From positions 71,142,632 to 71,206,631 of the forward strand of contig NC_134401.1 of NCBI RefSeq assembly GCF_050003625.1: DNA of 64,000 nt, given 5' to 3'. The DNA is from Haematobia irritans. Its lineage: Eukaryota; Arthropoda; Insecta; Diptera; Muscidae. Shown piece after piece: positions 51,318 through 62,940 of the stretch; position 1 is the first letter of the stretch, and every line of letters begins with the position of its first letter. The position numbers were made by a program, and so were the translations under genes. The notes under the pieces are model-generated. The model did not search any database. It worked only from the letters and a program-made list of their open reading frames with translations, and was not told the DNA's origin.

Positions 51318-52560
51318 ATGTCGTTAACAAGACAGAAATCTGGAACTTTGTCGGAAACCTTTAAAAACATTGTTCACGGATTTTCGGTGAAGGCGAACGC
51401 TGTCGACGTGGACCTAATGGGGTTGACGACCATCCAAAAACATAGAAAATGGTTGGAAGAAAATGTCAACATATTCGAGCAGCTGTGTAGTGAAATAAAA
51501 GAGACACCGAACGCAAATGACGCTGAAGTTGAAGAGCAGAAAAAGCTGGCATTGGAGTCAATCAGCAAGATTGAAAAAATTCTGAGAGCGTTTGAAGCGG
51601 AAGCAATGGGGAAAAACGCTACAGGAGGTAATAATGGTGCTCCGGAAAAGACGAGCACAATCCAGAAAGTGATAGTGCACCAAGAAAAGCTATCATTAAA
51701 GGAGAAAGAAGAAGCACAACTACATGATAAGAAATCCAAATCCACGGAGTTGGTAGATCCTTGGGCTACGCAAGTACGAGTAGCAACAGAATTAAGGAAA
51801 AAATTCCAGCGAAAGGTCAAAACGCTAGAAAGGAGACTAGAAACATGGGAAAATAGGCTACCAGTGGCATCGACAGACGTGATAATGATGCATTGGCGCA
51901 AATTGGAAGAATAATTCGAAGGTTTGTCATCCATCCAGGAGGATATGATAGATGAAGCGAGGAAACATTTCATGAAAGCAGATGCAAATATGTCGAAATG
52001 GTGCTGGAGATTGAGGAGCGTGTGGCGGAAAAAAGAGATTTGGGAACATCTAATTCTACTCGATTGGAGGAGTTAAAGGTGCTCAGTTAAAGGTGTTCAG
52101 CGGACATATATCTGATTGGAACTCGTTCCAAGAAATATTTAGGCAGTTGGCGGATGGCAATAAAAGCTTATCGGAAGTCGAAAAATTTTATCGACTAAAA
52201 AGCGTGGTGAAAGTCGATGCCGCGCGTCTTATACAGCATCTTCAGGTGACTGGAGAAAATTGTAGTGCGGCGTTGTTATTCTGTACAACACAGCGAGTGT
52301 GCGTTTATTGCAATATGAGTGGTCATAAGGCAAAAGACTGCAGACAGTTTATTAAACTTCAATCAGCTGAGAAATGTACATGGGCCGAAAAAATTAAAGT
52401 GTGCAAGATATGCTTGGGTCATAGAGTGGAGAAGAGATGTTTTAAATACTTCAATAAATGTGGTAAATGCGGTGGGAAACATCACTCTGCGCTACATATT
52501 GCAGAGAGCTCAACACCGGGGGCCGCAAGAACCAATTCAAGATCACAACTAACAGTTGAA
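51318..52560 (+). pseudogene. BEL-C gag
   Basis: Gag starts at ATG 51318 (MSLTRQKSGTLSETFK). The N-terminal part is helical and rich in Glu/Lys. A TAA at 51912 interrupts the frame, which otherwise stays open for a while; a frameshift follows near 51990. The DUF1759-like part resumes at 52093 (WNSFQEIFRQLADGNKSLSE, then VEKFYRLKSVVK) but is cut by a deletion after NCSAALLF. Two Cys/His modules follow (CVYCNMSGHKAKDC; CKICLGH and KCGKCGGKHHSALH). Gag would build the particle core. Confidence 0.82.
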
Positions 52561-53082
52561 GGCAATGTGGTAACGTTATTGGCAACAGCGCAGGTACGCG
52601 TAAAATCGGCATGTGGTGAACAAATTTTAATGAGAGCCTTAATTGATCAAGGCTCTCAGCGAACTTCAATATCAGAGGAAGCAGCGCAGATATTAAGGTT
52701 GCCACGGAAGAAGGTAATAACTGACTTGGTTGGGCTTGGCAATACAAAAGTAGGAAGATCTAAAGCTACTGTACAAATTGAGATAAAGCCACGGTTCCAG
52801 AGTGACGCGGTTCATACAATCGATGCGATGGTGTTATCGACGCTCTCTTCAGCTTAATCAGATAGAAATTTGGACATTAAAATCGAGACATGGAAAAATT
52901 ATTGTCTAGCTGATCCATTATTTTATAAGTCAGACCGGATCGACTTATTAATTGGCGCAGACTTATACCACCAAATAATTCAAAGTGGAGTGGTGAAAAT
53001 TGGATCGTTGTGTGGCCAAGAAACTTCACTAGGGCTGATAATATGCGGCAGCGTTAGTGGACGTGAGTCCGGGAATTTGTGA
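52561..53082 (+). pseudogene. BEL-C protease
   Basis: The aspartic protease core reads LMRALIDQGSQRTSISEEAA: an Asp followed by Q-G-S where D-[ST]-G is usual, a variant seen in BEL/Pao. A TAA at 52855 interrupts it; the same frame then continues with YKSDRIDLLIGADLYHQII, and SLGLIICGSV before a TGA at 53080. In the intact polyprotein it would release gag and pol products. Confidence 0.78.
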
Positions 53083-54018
53083 TGGCGGTTACAACGGAAT
53101 TGGAGAGATTTTGGGAGATGGAGGAAGTGATCCAGGATGATGAGGCTGAGGAAGATAAATGCGAGCAGTTGTTTACTGCGACAACATCCATAAATGAAGA
53201 TAACAGATTTGTAGTGCGGTTGCCATTCAAGACCGAAGCAAATTTGGGTGAGTCAAGGAGAATGGCGCTAGCATGGCATATGAGAAAAGCTGAAAAGAGC
53301 CATAGTGCTAAGTACTACATGTCACATCAAGCAGTTGTGAGAGAGGATCATCTCACTACAAAGGTTCGTGTGGTATTTGATGCATCGGCCAAAACTTCAA
53401 ATGGTAGAAGTCGAAATGATGTGCTGGAGGTCGGTCCGAAACTGCAGCACGATATGTTTCAAATTTTGTTGAAGTGGAGACTTTGGAAAGTGGTAATGGT
53501 TGCGGATGTGGAAAAAATGTATCGACAGATTTTGGTAGCCAAGAATACCAAACTATATTGTGGCGCGAAAAGAAGCAGATACTTCAAGCTATTCCAGATG
53601 TGGGAAACAGTCAGTTCATCAAGATTGAAGAAGGCGAAACCATGAGGACTTTGGGATTGCAGTGGGACACTCATTCCGATAATTTTGCTTTTTATTTTCA
53701 GAAAAAGGAAGATGAGAAACTTACGAAGCAGAAGGCACTCTCTACTTTGGCCAGAATTTATGATCCGTTGGGATGGCTTGCTCCAATAACCATCCTTACA
53801 AAGTTGTTCATCCAGAGGTTATGGGTGATGGATATGCCATGGGAAGCCCAGTTGGAGGAACAGATGGTGAAAGAATGGGAAGCCATCACGAAAACACTAC
53901 CCTCTATTGGAGAAGTACGGATTCCACAATGGTTATCTACTTCACGTTCAATGGAAATAGAGGTGCACGGTTGAAGAAGAAATATTTGGGCTTAAAAACG
54001 GAAGAGAAATTTCAATAA
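53079..54018 (+). pseudogene. BEL-C reverse transcriptase/RNase H remnant
   Basis: RT N-terminus: LERFWEMEEV, RFVVRLPFK, YYMSHQAVVRED and KVRVVFDASAKT, then motif A (VVMVADVEKMYRQI). A deletion near 53580 removes the palm region with the Y-x-D-D motif; the frame then shifts to the thumb/connection (MRTLGLQWD, ALSTLARIYDPLGWLAPITI) up to 53974. RNase H is almost wholly deleted before the integrase begins at about 54020. Confidence 0.82.
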
Positions 54019-55260
54019 AGAGCAGAATATGTTCTTTAAATCCGTTCATTGATGCTGCAGGAATATTGAGAGTTGTTGGTCGGTTGGAGAATGCTACAAT
54101 AAGCTACGCTAGAAAACATCCCATAGTGTTAGCCAAATGTGAATTGGCTAATCGTATCATCAAAGAAATACATTCTGAAACACTACATGGTGGAGTTAAA
54201 TTGATGGAGAATATGCTGCGGGGTAAATATTGGGTGATTGGTGGTAAGAATGTGCTTAAGAAAACAGTGAGGTCATGTGTTAAGTGCGTGCGATACCGAA
54301 GAGAGGTCACAGCGCCGTTGATGGGAAATCTACCGCATAGTAGGGTGCGTGTGTCAGTTCCATTTGATCACACAGGAGTCGATTATGCGGGGCCGATCCA
54401 GATGAAGAGGTCAAGAGTAAGAGGTCAACGAACCACAACGAAAACGGCAATGTATCCTTTATAATACGTTGCCGTTTTCGTCTGCATGACAACAAAGGCT
54501 GTGCATTTAGAGGCAGTCAGTGATCTCACGTCAGATGCGTTTTTAACTGCCCTACGGCGGTTCTTCAGTAGAAGAGGAAAGAGTAGCCACATGTATTCCG
54601 ATAATGGAACAAATTTTGTCGGAACAGCACGAAATTTGGAGAAAGAATTCATTAAAGCAGTTCAGGGAAATTCCGATGTGGCGAGAGATTTAGCATCCGA
54701 ACGTGTGCAGTGGCATTTTATACCCCCGGGAGCTCCTCACTTCGGAGGATTGTGGGAGGCGGCAGTGAAGTCGGTCAAACATCATCTTAGGAGAGTAATT
54801 GGCGAAACAAAGTTAACTTATGAGGAAATGTTGACATTTTTGGCACAAATAGAGGCTGTGCTGAATTCCCGTCCATTGTATCCAGAATTCCCGTCCATTG
54901 TATCCAGTCACTCAAGAGCACAGTGAAATATTAACACCAGGGCATTTTCTAATTGGAAGACCACTGTTGGATATTCCAGAAAGATGTTCAGAAGAAAAGC
55001 TTGGATCCTTAGACAGATGGAAGTTCATTCAGTGAATGCGAAATGATTTTTGGAAGGAGTGGCGTAATGATTACTTGAGCAGTTTGCAACAAAGGGTGAA
55101 ATGGAAGAAACCATTACCAAATATCGAGGTTGGGCAGGTGGTAATCGTGAAGGACGATTACTGCTCCTGGGAATGAAGGCAGAGATGAGAAGGTCAGAGT
55201 AGTGACAGTCAAGGCACAAAATGGCATGTTGAAGCGACCGGTGCACAAGTTATGCCCATT
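54019..55260 (+). pseudogene. BEL-C integrase
   Basis: Zinc-binding module: H-x3-H (HSETLHGG) and CVKCVRYR at 54170-54300. Core: first Asp in HTGVDYAGPI, second in YSDNGTNFVGT, and Glu in the helix before AVLNSRPLYP (DD35E type). The DUF5641-like C-terminus (VGQVVIVKDDY) ends near PVHKLCPLDV. Two damage events are visible: a fold-back inverted duplication at 54438-54481 that breaks the frame, and a 22-bp tandem duplication (54864-54885 and 54886-54907). Further stops follow at 55033-55180. Confidence 0.85.
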
Positions 55261-55356
55261 GGATGTGATGACAAAGGGTGACGATGAAAGTGAGGTGCAC
55301 GTGTCTCAATCATACGTGACTAAAAAAGATTGTAGAAGATCAAATAAAAATGTAAA

Positions 55357-57067
55357 CCTGATGGCAATATTATGGATGATGATGACAGGTACTTGTCGAG
55401 CGGTTGCAATTCCGGTTTCTGGAACTAATGTAAAGAAGCTGGGGAATGGAACTATGTTATATATGGATAAAGTTGGTACGCTTAATCGTATAACATCATC
55501 ATGGAATTTAGTAACTTACTTTGATTTGCACGGATATTTCGTAACTGTGGCTCAATTGGAAGTAGGTCTGGAAAATTGCAAAACTATATGTGCTCGGTTG
55601 AAGTCGTTTGAACGTCAGTGCGAGTCACACCTGGAAATTATGACCAACAGGCTCAAGGTGATAGATGAAATCACTTACTATTGTCTCATAAGGAAATGTA
55701 GAGGAAGAGGTCTCCTTTGGATTTTGTCGGATCTTTCTACCATATACTTTTTGGAATTATGGACGCAGACGATCGTGAGAGCATTGAGAATAATATGAAG
55801 AATTTGCTTGAAAATCAGCACAATTTGAAATACTTGGCAGAGAAGCAAACATCAGTGGTTGAGTCAACTCTTAACGTATTGAAAAAGACCACAGAAGAAA
55901 TCAATGAACAATTTAAAGAGCTTCATGGGAAAGTTCATACCATAAGTGAAATGCTGAATTCGGATTTCATCCCATACAAGGAAGCGATTAATTTCTTCAT
56001 GGTGGCAAATCAGCTCAACAGTCTGCTAACGGAAGTAGAGAATGTGCAAAGGCGTGTAATGAATTTGTTAATGGACATCAATCATGGGAAAGTAAATCCA
56101 AATTTAATTCGTCCAAACCAGCTACAAGCAGAGATTGCAAGGATTAGAGAGAGGCTTTCCAAAGGACTTCGTTTGCCTGGTGAAGAGAACGCAGGAGTAT
56201 TGCAGACAATATACAAAGTTATGACAGCTAGAGGTCTACTAGTAGAAGAAAAACTTGTAATAGATGTTCAAATACCGCTGGTTGAACAGATTTCTGCAGA
56301 AATATTCCGAGTTATACCATTACCTGTGGAGAAGAACGGCACTACAGTAATAGCCGCCATACGTCAGGAGTTTCTGGTATACAGTTATGAGATAGATGTT
56401 TATCATCTGATCTCGCAAGCTCTGTTGAATCAATGTCAGCTGAATGGTGAAAAGGAATACCTGTGCAGAAGCAATTGGGTATGGAAATATGCTAATGATA
56501 ACTCGTGCGAGTTGGCGGTGCTTAAAGCAACAAGTAAATGTAGCTGCGAGTTTTTGGATGCAAGAGAACGTGCAAGAGAGAATGTTTGGATTGAATTGCA
56601 AGCTAAAGGATCTTGGCTGTTTAAGACAAAGCAACCAGTTTCAGCCCATACACTGTGCGCAGAGGGCACTAAAGGAGTTTTGGAGCCTTGGTATTATTTC
56701 CCTTGAATCAGGATGTACCACCCGGGTCGGACGTACAGTATTGAGAGCACCACAAGAGGGAAGATCAGAGTTATCTTATAATTCAACCTCCTATATCTTG
56801 AAGGAAGTCAAAGATAGCACCACGCTGGAAGAAATAGGCTACCGCGAGATAAATCATACAGCAGTGGTTGAGCAGTTGAAGGAGGAAATCCGGAAGTTGA
56901 AGGCAAGCTCGATTCATCTTAAGGGGTTATCGTGGCATCACATGAGTGGTCACATATCTCTAATATCTTCGTCTCTAATTGTGATTGTATTAGTATGTTA
57001 TGTAGTTTACAAATATGTGACAAGGAAAAGTAATGTAGTTGTTATTCGCCGCCCGCAGAATGTTTAG
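55357..57067 (+). pseudogene. BEL-C env: fusion-protein-like (baculovirus F type)
   Basis: The N-terminus has a hydrophobic signal (LMAILWMMMTGTCRAVA). A basic stretch (RKCRGRG) near 55695 may be the furin-type cleavage site; immediately after it, in a shifted frame, is DFVGSFYHILFGIMD, like the fusion peptide of insect F-type envelope proteins. Heptad-rich helices follow. A second frameshift lies near 56690. Close to the C-terminus is one membrane segment (SLISSSLIVIVLVCYVVYKY) and a short basic tail. The stop (57065) lies inside the first bases of the 3' LTR. Such genes entered retroelements from viruses; this copy is disabled by at least two frameshifts. Confidence 0.75.
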
Positions 57068-57356
57068 ATTTCTAAACATGTGCTATCTGCGATTCGTGCA
57101 TTTAGGGTATAAGGTTTATGACTGGCAATTAAAATAAAATCAAGAACGGATTACATGTGCAGCCGCGGCTGATAACACACTAATGTGCTGCACATGCGTG
57201 GTCATAAAATCTTATCTAAGGGATAACAAATACAGGATAGCGTTGAATAAATATTTGCTTATCTTTGTCTTTGCTTTTAAGAATATTTAGATTGTAGGTA
57301 GTTTATGATTTAGTATATAAGAATGAACATTTTTTAAAATAAATTAGTGTCTTACA
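57061..57356 (+). repeat. BEL-C 3' LTR, left part
   Basis: Starts TGTTTAGATTTCTAAACATG and matches the 5' LTR, plus a 15-bp extra segment near 57187. Interrupted at 57356 by the hAT element. Confidence 0.88.
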
Positions 57357-57544
57357 CAGCGATCCGGAGCGGTCCATTTTTTTCGCTCCGCTCCGCTCCC
57401 GCTCCGGAGAAAAAAAAACCGCTCCGCTCCTCGCTCCGCTCCGAGAAAAAAAAATCGCTCCGCTCCACGCTCCGCTCCGCTCCTCTTCGAGAAAATTATA
57501 GTACAAACATTGTATTATTTGTTCAATTGAGGTTTATTTTATTT

Positions 57545-58170
57545 AGAAAAATCGGGCGTTACATATATGGGAGCTATAGCTAAATCTGAACCGATTTCGA
57601 TGATTTTTTGCACATATAGTTAGTGCTATAGAAGATTACATTTCGCCAACTTTGAGTAAGATCGGTTGATAAATAAGGGTTTTATGACCTAATTTGACAA
57701 AATCGGGCGATACATATATATGGGACCTATATCTAAATCTGAACCGATTTCGATGAAATTTTCAGACTTAAAGGGTGATACAGAAGATTATTTTGTGCTA
57801 AATTTGACGACGATCGGTTAGTAAAAAAAGTGCAACGTGACCCCATTTGTCGAAATCGGGCAATACATATATATGGGAGCTATATCTAAATTTGATCCGA
57901 TTTCTTCCAAATTCAATAACGTTCGTCCTTGTGCCCCAAAAAACTCCCTGTACCAAATTTCATCAAAATCGGTTAATAATTGCGACCGAAATCCTGTGAA
58001 CAACAAATACATGGACAGACGGACGGATGGACGGACGGACGCCAAGCGCTAGATCGACTCAGGAGGTGATTCTGAGTCGATCGGTATATATTTTATGGGG
58101 TCTAAAATCAATATTTCTTGTAGGCACATTTTTTGGCAGATCAAACTTATTATACCCTAACCACTATGTG
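57545..58170 (+). repeat. dispersed repeat with three about 150-bp modules
   Basis: Modules starting near 57551, 57705 and 57855 each contain AATCGGGC.ATACATATATGGGA and CTAAATCTGAACCGATTTC-like sequence. The block ends with GGACGGACGG-type runs, CTGAGTCGATCGGTATATAT and ATACCCTAACCACTATGTGG. I recall this as a common non-coding repeat of fly genomes; the name is not known to me. Confidence 0.65.
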
Positions 58171-58214
58171 GTTTACGGTATAATGACTTTAAAACAATGT
58201 GTTGAAATATTTTA

Positions 58215-59617
58215 TTAATTTTGAAGATTTTTTCAGAAATATTAAATCCATTTTGACTTCATTAAAACGAAATTTGCATTCATGTTAGGATACACATTTT
58301 TATGTCGAATCACTTAGCTATAAGGACAAACAGACTTCATTGAAAAGTTTAGAAACTTTTAGACAAGGAAAAACTTTTTTTCAGAGAAATACGTCTTCTC
58401 TTCTAAGCAAAATTCGTATTCGTATTTTAAGCATGTGAAATATTTGGCCTCCCGTCAATATTCTTTGCGGTGCACCATCTACTATTTAATATGTGATAGA
58501 AACCAAATTTATGAAAATGGACCAAAATGGACCAAATTCTGTTTGGTCTGACCATCGGACTAAATTTAAAAATTAGAAATCTTTTGGACCAATTTTGGTC
58601 CGATCGGACCAAAACGGCAACGCTGATTGGAATTGAAAGTCTATACACAGAGTATAAGTAACTACTCTCCGAAAGTTTTTTTGTTGTTTTGCAACAGACG
58701 TAGAGAAGAGGTTTTGTTATATTTGTAATGTGTGTGTGTATGTTTATGTTTGCAACAACCTCCATCGACATCAGTCCGTGGTATACCTACGAATATTCTT
58801 ACTCAGATCTAGTGTTACCTAATTTCGCTTTTTTCCCCTTTATTGTATAATAAATGTATATGCGCACATTTTTCAACCAAAATTGAAACTATCCATAATT
58901 TTAATTAAATTTTCGAACTAATATCAGAAATAAGAGAATGCTAGGATATAGTACAATAGTAAAGGAAATGTGAATGAAAAAAGCATGCCCGGTTCCAAAG
59001 ATTTTGTCTTTACTTTAACAGTTTGGGTATTAATTCCGAGCCAAAGAAGCGGAGAATACAAGTAAGGATACTTTAAAGACGTAATTCTCTTTTAAATTTG
59101 GGGGTTATGTACTTGCTTCTAGGAAGCAAATGTTAATTTTTAATTTTTTTAGATTTTTTTTCGTCAGTTGTTATCAAAATCCTTTAAAAACGAGTTATTT
59201 TTTTTTCCATATTAAGACTCGACTTCCAGTAGAAATTATGCTATGTTTCAAGTAAAAAGCGTCTTTAAAATAAAGTGTTGAAAAACATGTCTTATTTTTT
59301 AACGATTTTTTGCTTTGTAGGCAAGATGCAAAAAGGAAACAAATTTAAAGACAATTTTATTAATTTTAAAGAATTTTTCTTAATTATTAAAGTCACGTTG
59401 ACCTTACCTCAAAAATTGTATCTTTCATGTTATGATACACATTTTTAAGTAAAATCACTTAATTATAAGGACATTACAACTTCATTCAAAAGTTTATTGT
59501 CTTTGGGACAAGAAAAAAAACTTTATTTTAGAGAAATGCGTCTTCCATGTTAAGCAAAATTTGCATTCTTATTCTAAGGACATGGAATCTTTGACTTCAC
59601 GACAATATTTTTTTCAA
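58215..59617. repeat. diverged direct repeat inside the hAT
   Basis: The segments 58215-58475 and 59370-59617 align with many substitutions (shared GATACACATTTTTA, ATAAGGACA, AGAGAAATGCGTCTTC-like stretches). Between them nothing coding is recognised; a short inverted repeat rich in TTGGTCCGATCGGACCAAAA lies near 58540-58610. Confidence 0.5.
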
Positions 59618-60095
59618 TGTAGAAAACTAAAAAATTAAATATAAATAAGATCGTTTAATTGCATTTATTTGACGTGCATTACAAACATTTTTGTAGTAAT
59701 ACGGGATGAAATTGATCGAAAGTACTGTTGTTACTTTTACAACACATACTAGATATATATTTTGACATTTGCCGTTTTTGAAAACAATTACTAAAAAACA
59801 CGTTGTGTTTTCCCCAATGTACGTACAAAAATACATATCGTACATTTTAAACGTTTACTCACACTACGCTAAGTACTAGCTAAATTTGAAATTACCTACA
59901 CAGTGTAATTTCAAAGTTACACATTTCATTCAAGTAATATTTTATTCGGAGCGGAGCGGTTTTTCATTTGGAAACCGCTCCGCTCCCGCTCCGCTCCGGA
60001 TTTTAGAAATGCCGCTCCCGCTCCGCTCCCGCTCCGGCAAAAAAAGGGCTTGCTCCGCTCCGCTCCACGCTCCGCTCCGGATCCCTGGTCTTACA

Positions 60096-60134
60096 AGCAT
60101 TCAAAACGTAAAGATAGTTTTCGTTGTTTTTACA
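60096..60134 (+). repeat. BEL-C 3' LTR, right part
   Basis: The last 39 bp of the LTR (AGCATTCAAAACGTAAAGAT onward, ending TTTTTACA), resuming after the hAT TSD. The BEL TSD AGAAG follows. Confidence 0.85.
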
Positions 60135-60139
60135 AGAAG

Positions 60140-60559
60140 AAAAAAATTACGTTTTACAGTTGATAACATTACATGGAAATTGGAAATAGTGGAATAATAA
60201 ACTAATATTTCGATGCTGTTGATTCTTAATAAATATATTTAATATATTAATAAAACATGTCTTTTATTATAAAAAATTGTCTATATAAATAAATAAAATT
60301 GTATATTGTAAATTAATTAAAAAAGTTCAATAAAATCATTCCATATATGAATTCAATTCAGTTAAATTTTTTCATTCTGTAGTATAGTGGTACATAAATA
60401 TAGGAAAATGTTAGCTAATATATGGAATGCATTCTACCTAATTTTTATGAAAATCACATCGTTCAAACAAATAAAAACGTCTTTGGCGCTATACGAAGTT
60501 CAACTTTCTTCACAATGAGTTCATTTTAACTTAAAGAAGGGGTCACTTTTTTCTGGGTG
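60140..60559 (+). mobile_element. mariner-type MITE, right half
   Basis: Runs from the BEL-C TSD to CACTTTTTTCTGGGTG, followed by TA. The inverted end matches the start at 49379. No coding capacity. Confidence 0.7.
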
Positions 60560-60561
60560 TA

Positions 60562-60709
60562 GTGACACAACGGTACTTGTCAAAGACACAATTTTTGCGC
60601 TAGTGATGTGGAATTTTGTGTATATTTACCGACTATAAAAATTTTTTCGGTTCTCCTAAATTTCATTTTTCAATTATTTCCCATTTTTGGTATCAAAAAC
60701 CCCAATGTG
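60562..60709 (-). mobile_element. Transib right end
   Basis: The terminal sequence read inward is CACATTGGGGTTTTTGAT, the inverted counterpart of CACAGTGGGGTTTTTGATG in the units. CGTCG follows at 60710-60714, matching the CGTCG before each left end. Confidence 0.78.
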
Positions 60710-60714
60710 CGTCG

Positions 60715-60870
60715 TAGGTCCATGCATGATTGCAATTTATGTTTATTTTTCGTTTGTATTTTTTAAATGAAAAACTTAATTTCCTTAATGAAACAGTGTT
60801 AAATTTTAGGCAACAACAAAAAAATTACATTTTCCCGTTTATGGAAATTTATTTCCTGCACTTACAGCAT
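60715..60870. repeat. continuation of the repeat interrupted by the Transib
   Basis: TAGGTCCATGCATG, the AAATTTTAGGCAACAACAAA segment and TTTCCCGTTTATGGAAATTT match about 31246-31395 in unit 1. This confirms that the Transib landed in a copy of this repeat. Confidence 0.7.
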
Positions 60871-61528
60871 ATTTCTGATATCCGAACGAAAACAATTGCG
60901 AACGAACGGTAGTCACTCACTTTCGTCTAGATTTGGTTTTCTCTAACTTCCTTTAGTTCGTTCGCAAAGCTTTCGTTACTGTTAAATGCTAGCATTACCA
61001 GATCTCAATTTTTTCAATTTCCTGAAAAAGGCCCATACATTTTAAAAATTATTTTGCATAAAATTCAATCTTGCATCGCCGTTTATTTGGCAATCTTTTC
61101 CCGCATCTGATATTTGGTTTAGCTCAATAATTGTTTTTTAAAAAATTAGCGCGCGTAGAGATATAAGGATTTGTATTTCTATATTTCTGCATTAATTACA
61201 GTTCAGTTCTCCTTTTAATGAGTGTTTCATTCGAAATGTGATATAAATCACTTTTATCACATATTTGCATTAAAAGCTTTAATAAATTTATCAATTATTA
61301 AGTTTTTCATTATTTATGAATGCCTTTTTCCACAAAACGAAAGGTATTTACCAAGTGAGTGGTTTTGACATTTCAGTTCGACAAAATGCCAACGAATCGA
61401 GTTAGAGAAACCCAATTTAGAGGTTACGTTACGTCTTCGTTCGCATTGACTTTCGTTTCGATTTTCGTTTAGATACTCCTTAGAGAAACCAAAATCAGCT
61501 GTTTTTCGTTTTGTATGCCAACGAAGAC
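60871..61528. other. non-coding, possible MITE
   Basis: GGTTTTCTCTAACTTCC (60938) and GAGTTAGAGAAACCC (61399) are inverted, with TTCGTTCGCA motifs inside. Boundaries and type are unresolved. Confidence 0.3.
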
Positions 61529-61665
61529 TAGGTTAGGTTAGGTGGCAGCCCGATGTATCAGGCCCACTTAGACTATTCAGTCCATTGTGATACCACATTG
61601 GTGAACTTCTCTCTTATCACTGAGTGCTGCCCGATTCCATGTTAAGCTCCTCCTTTTTATAGCCG
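61529..61665 (-). mobile_element. 5'-truncated SINE
   Basis: Minus-strand SINE 3' half with the (CCTAA)n tail at its left end; a 13-bp gap relative to the full copies lies after GTTAAGCTC. No TSD found. Confidence 0.75.
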
Positions 61666-61740
61666 TAAATGGTTTGATGTGCTCAGCAGCCAATTTCCCA
61701 TCTTCTTAAGTGTATTGTCTTTGATATATATGTATATACC

Positions 61741-61823
61741 AGAGCAAACGAAATAAAAAGAAAACATCATCGCATTTGATTAAAGTTAATACTTGCTTTT
61801 CGTTCGCTCCGCTCCGAAACCCT
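61741..61823. mobile_element. possible very short hAT MITE
   Basis: CAGAGCAAACGAAA at the left and GCTCCGCTCCGAAACCCTG at the right. The right end resembles that of the 57-60 kb hAT. No 8-bp TSD is evident, so this may be only a fragment. Confidence 0.3.
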
Positions 61824-62940
61824 GGTTACAAATCTTGCAATTCTCCCATCGAACATTTGCCATCATAACAGCTTTCTCACGCAGTAAGAGATTGAATGTA
61901 GACAGAAGCATGCCAATAGATTCTAGTTCTCCTGGATTATGTACGGTAGCTATTAGCCTTTCTAAGGGTGTTTTCGATTCGCAAAAAATATGTTGCTTTG
62001 GTGTTACACTACTTTTTCCCTAATTGACATTTCGCCCAAATGATAGTGTAATTCTAAAGTTATTGTTAATTTATAATATTGTGAGGTACAAAGGATCCAA
62101 AATCTATGACAGTGTTCTTCATATGTTGCAATCAATTTCGAGAATGTTGTACCTTTTTTCCCAATCGAAATCGCCATAACTCATCCGGTAAGTTCCTATG
62201 GCCAGACACCCAAATTAGGAGAATATTGTATTGCTCAGCCATGTCGTTGAGAGATTTGTGGATGGCCGTTTCCGAGTTAAGGACCACAAACTCCAAGGAT
62301 ATTATTGCAGGTTGGCTGTCCGAGTATGTATTAATGCCAACATTTGTTGGAACATTACTTATCATCCAAGAGGCGATTCTTCTTTTATTTCTAATATTTC
62401 AGCCTGAAAAACATTACAGTGACTAGGTTAATCTTTTCACTATACGAAGTTCCAGGTCTTTAGTATATACTCCGTCCATACATCCAATATACTCCGATTA
62501 CACCTCTGAGTTTAATCCACTATGTTTGACACATCTGGCATTATTTTGAGTAACCGTGCGTTTTTTCCGACCACAGCGATAGCTCACGCAACCGCACAGC
62601 CTTTGATGCAGCTGACTGTTTGCAAAAATTTCTAAAGGCAGTAGATGCAGCATGACATTAAGATAATATGTTCCTATCTTACTGAATGCACCTGAAATCC
62701 ACACGCATGCCATGAGCTGAACTTTATTTACCAGACCACAACTCTATATAGCATTATAGGTGTAACCACTTTAGTCCCTACTTGTTTCCTATTGCCTTTT
62801 TGCGCGAGTACAAAAGTACCGTGGCTTTTCCATCCCTTTCTTCAATATTAAGCTTAAAGTTCAGCGTACTGTCCAAAATAACCCCAAGGTATTTTGCACA
62901 CTTACTAAAAGGGAATTTTAATACCCCCTAAGGAGAAGAC
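61824..62940 (-). mobile_element. LINE-A-like fragment, ORF2 RT/RNase H
   Basis: Minus-strand pieces match LINE-A ORF2 in order: RT thumb (LGGI-x-IPF, YLGVILD-like) near 62930-62820, WISGAFSKIGTYYLNVMLHL at 62700-62600, RNase H (INTYSDSQPA, LIWVSGHRNLP) at 62365-62170, and a post-RNase H piece near 61900-61827. A segment of about 150-200 bp within 61960-62160 has no counterpart. It has many stops and indels and looks much older than LINE-A. Confidence 0.7.

Larger units (their letters stand above)
57357..60087. mobile_element. 2.73-kb non-autonomous hAT element in the 3' LTR
   Basis: Ends CAGCGATCCGGAGCGG and (inverse) CAGGGATCCGGAGCGG, flanked by a perfect 8-bp duplication gtcttaca (57349-57356 and 60088-60095). 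Subterminal regions are dense in GCTCCGCTCC in both orientations. No transposase frame is seen. Inside are a block of dispersed repeat (57545-58170) and a diverged direct repeat of about 240 bp (58215-58475 and 59370-59617). Confidence 0.9.
50263..60134 (+). mobile_element. BEL-C: env-bearing BEL/Pao LTR retrotransposon
   Basis: LTR at both ends, each preceded or followed by AGAAG (50258-50262 and 60135-60139), a 5-bp TSD. The order is 5' LTR, primer-binding site, repetitive leader, gag, protease, RT, integrase, env, 3' LTR: a roo-like layout for a BEL/Pao element with an envelope gene. All coding regions carry stops, frameshifts or deletions. A 2.73-kb hAT sits in the 3' LTR. The two LTRs are very similar, except that the 3' LTR has about 15 extra bases (GCTGCACATGCGTGG, near 57187). 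Confidence 0.9.

Noticed and set aside
55357..57067. Stand-alone endogenous virus
   Set aside because: The env lies between BEL integrase and the 3' LTR with a shared TSD, so it belongs to the retrotransposon.
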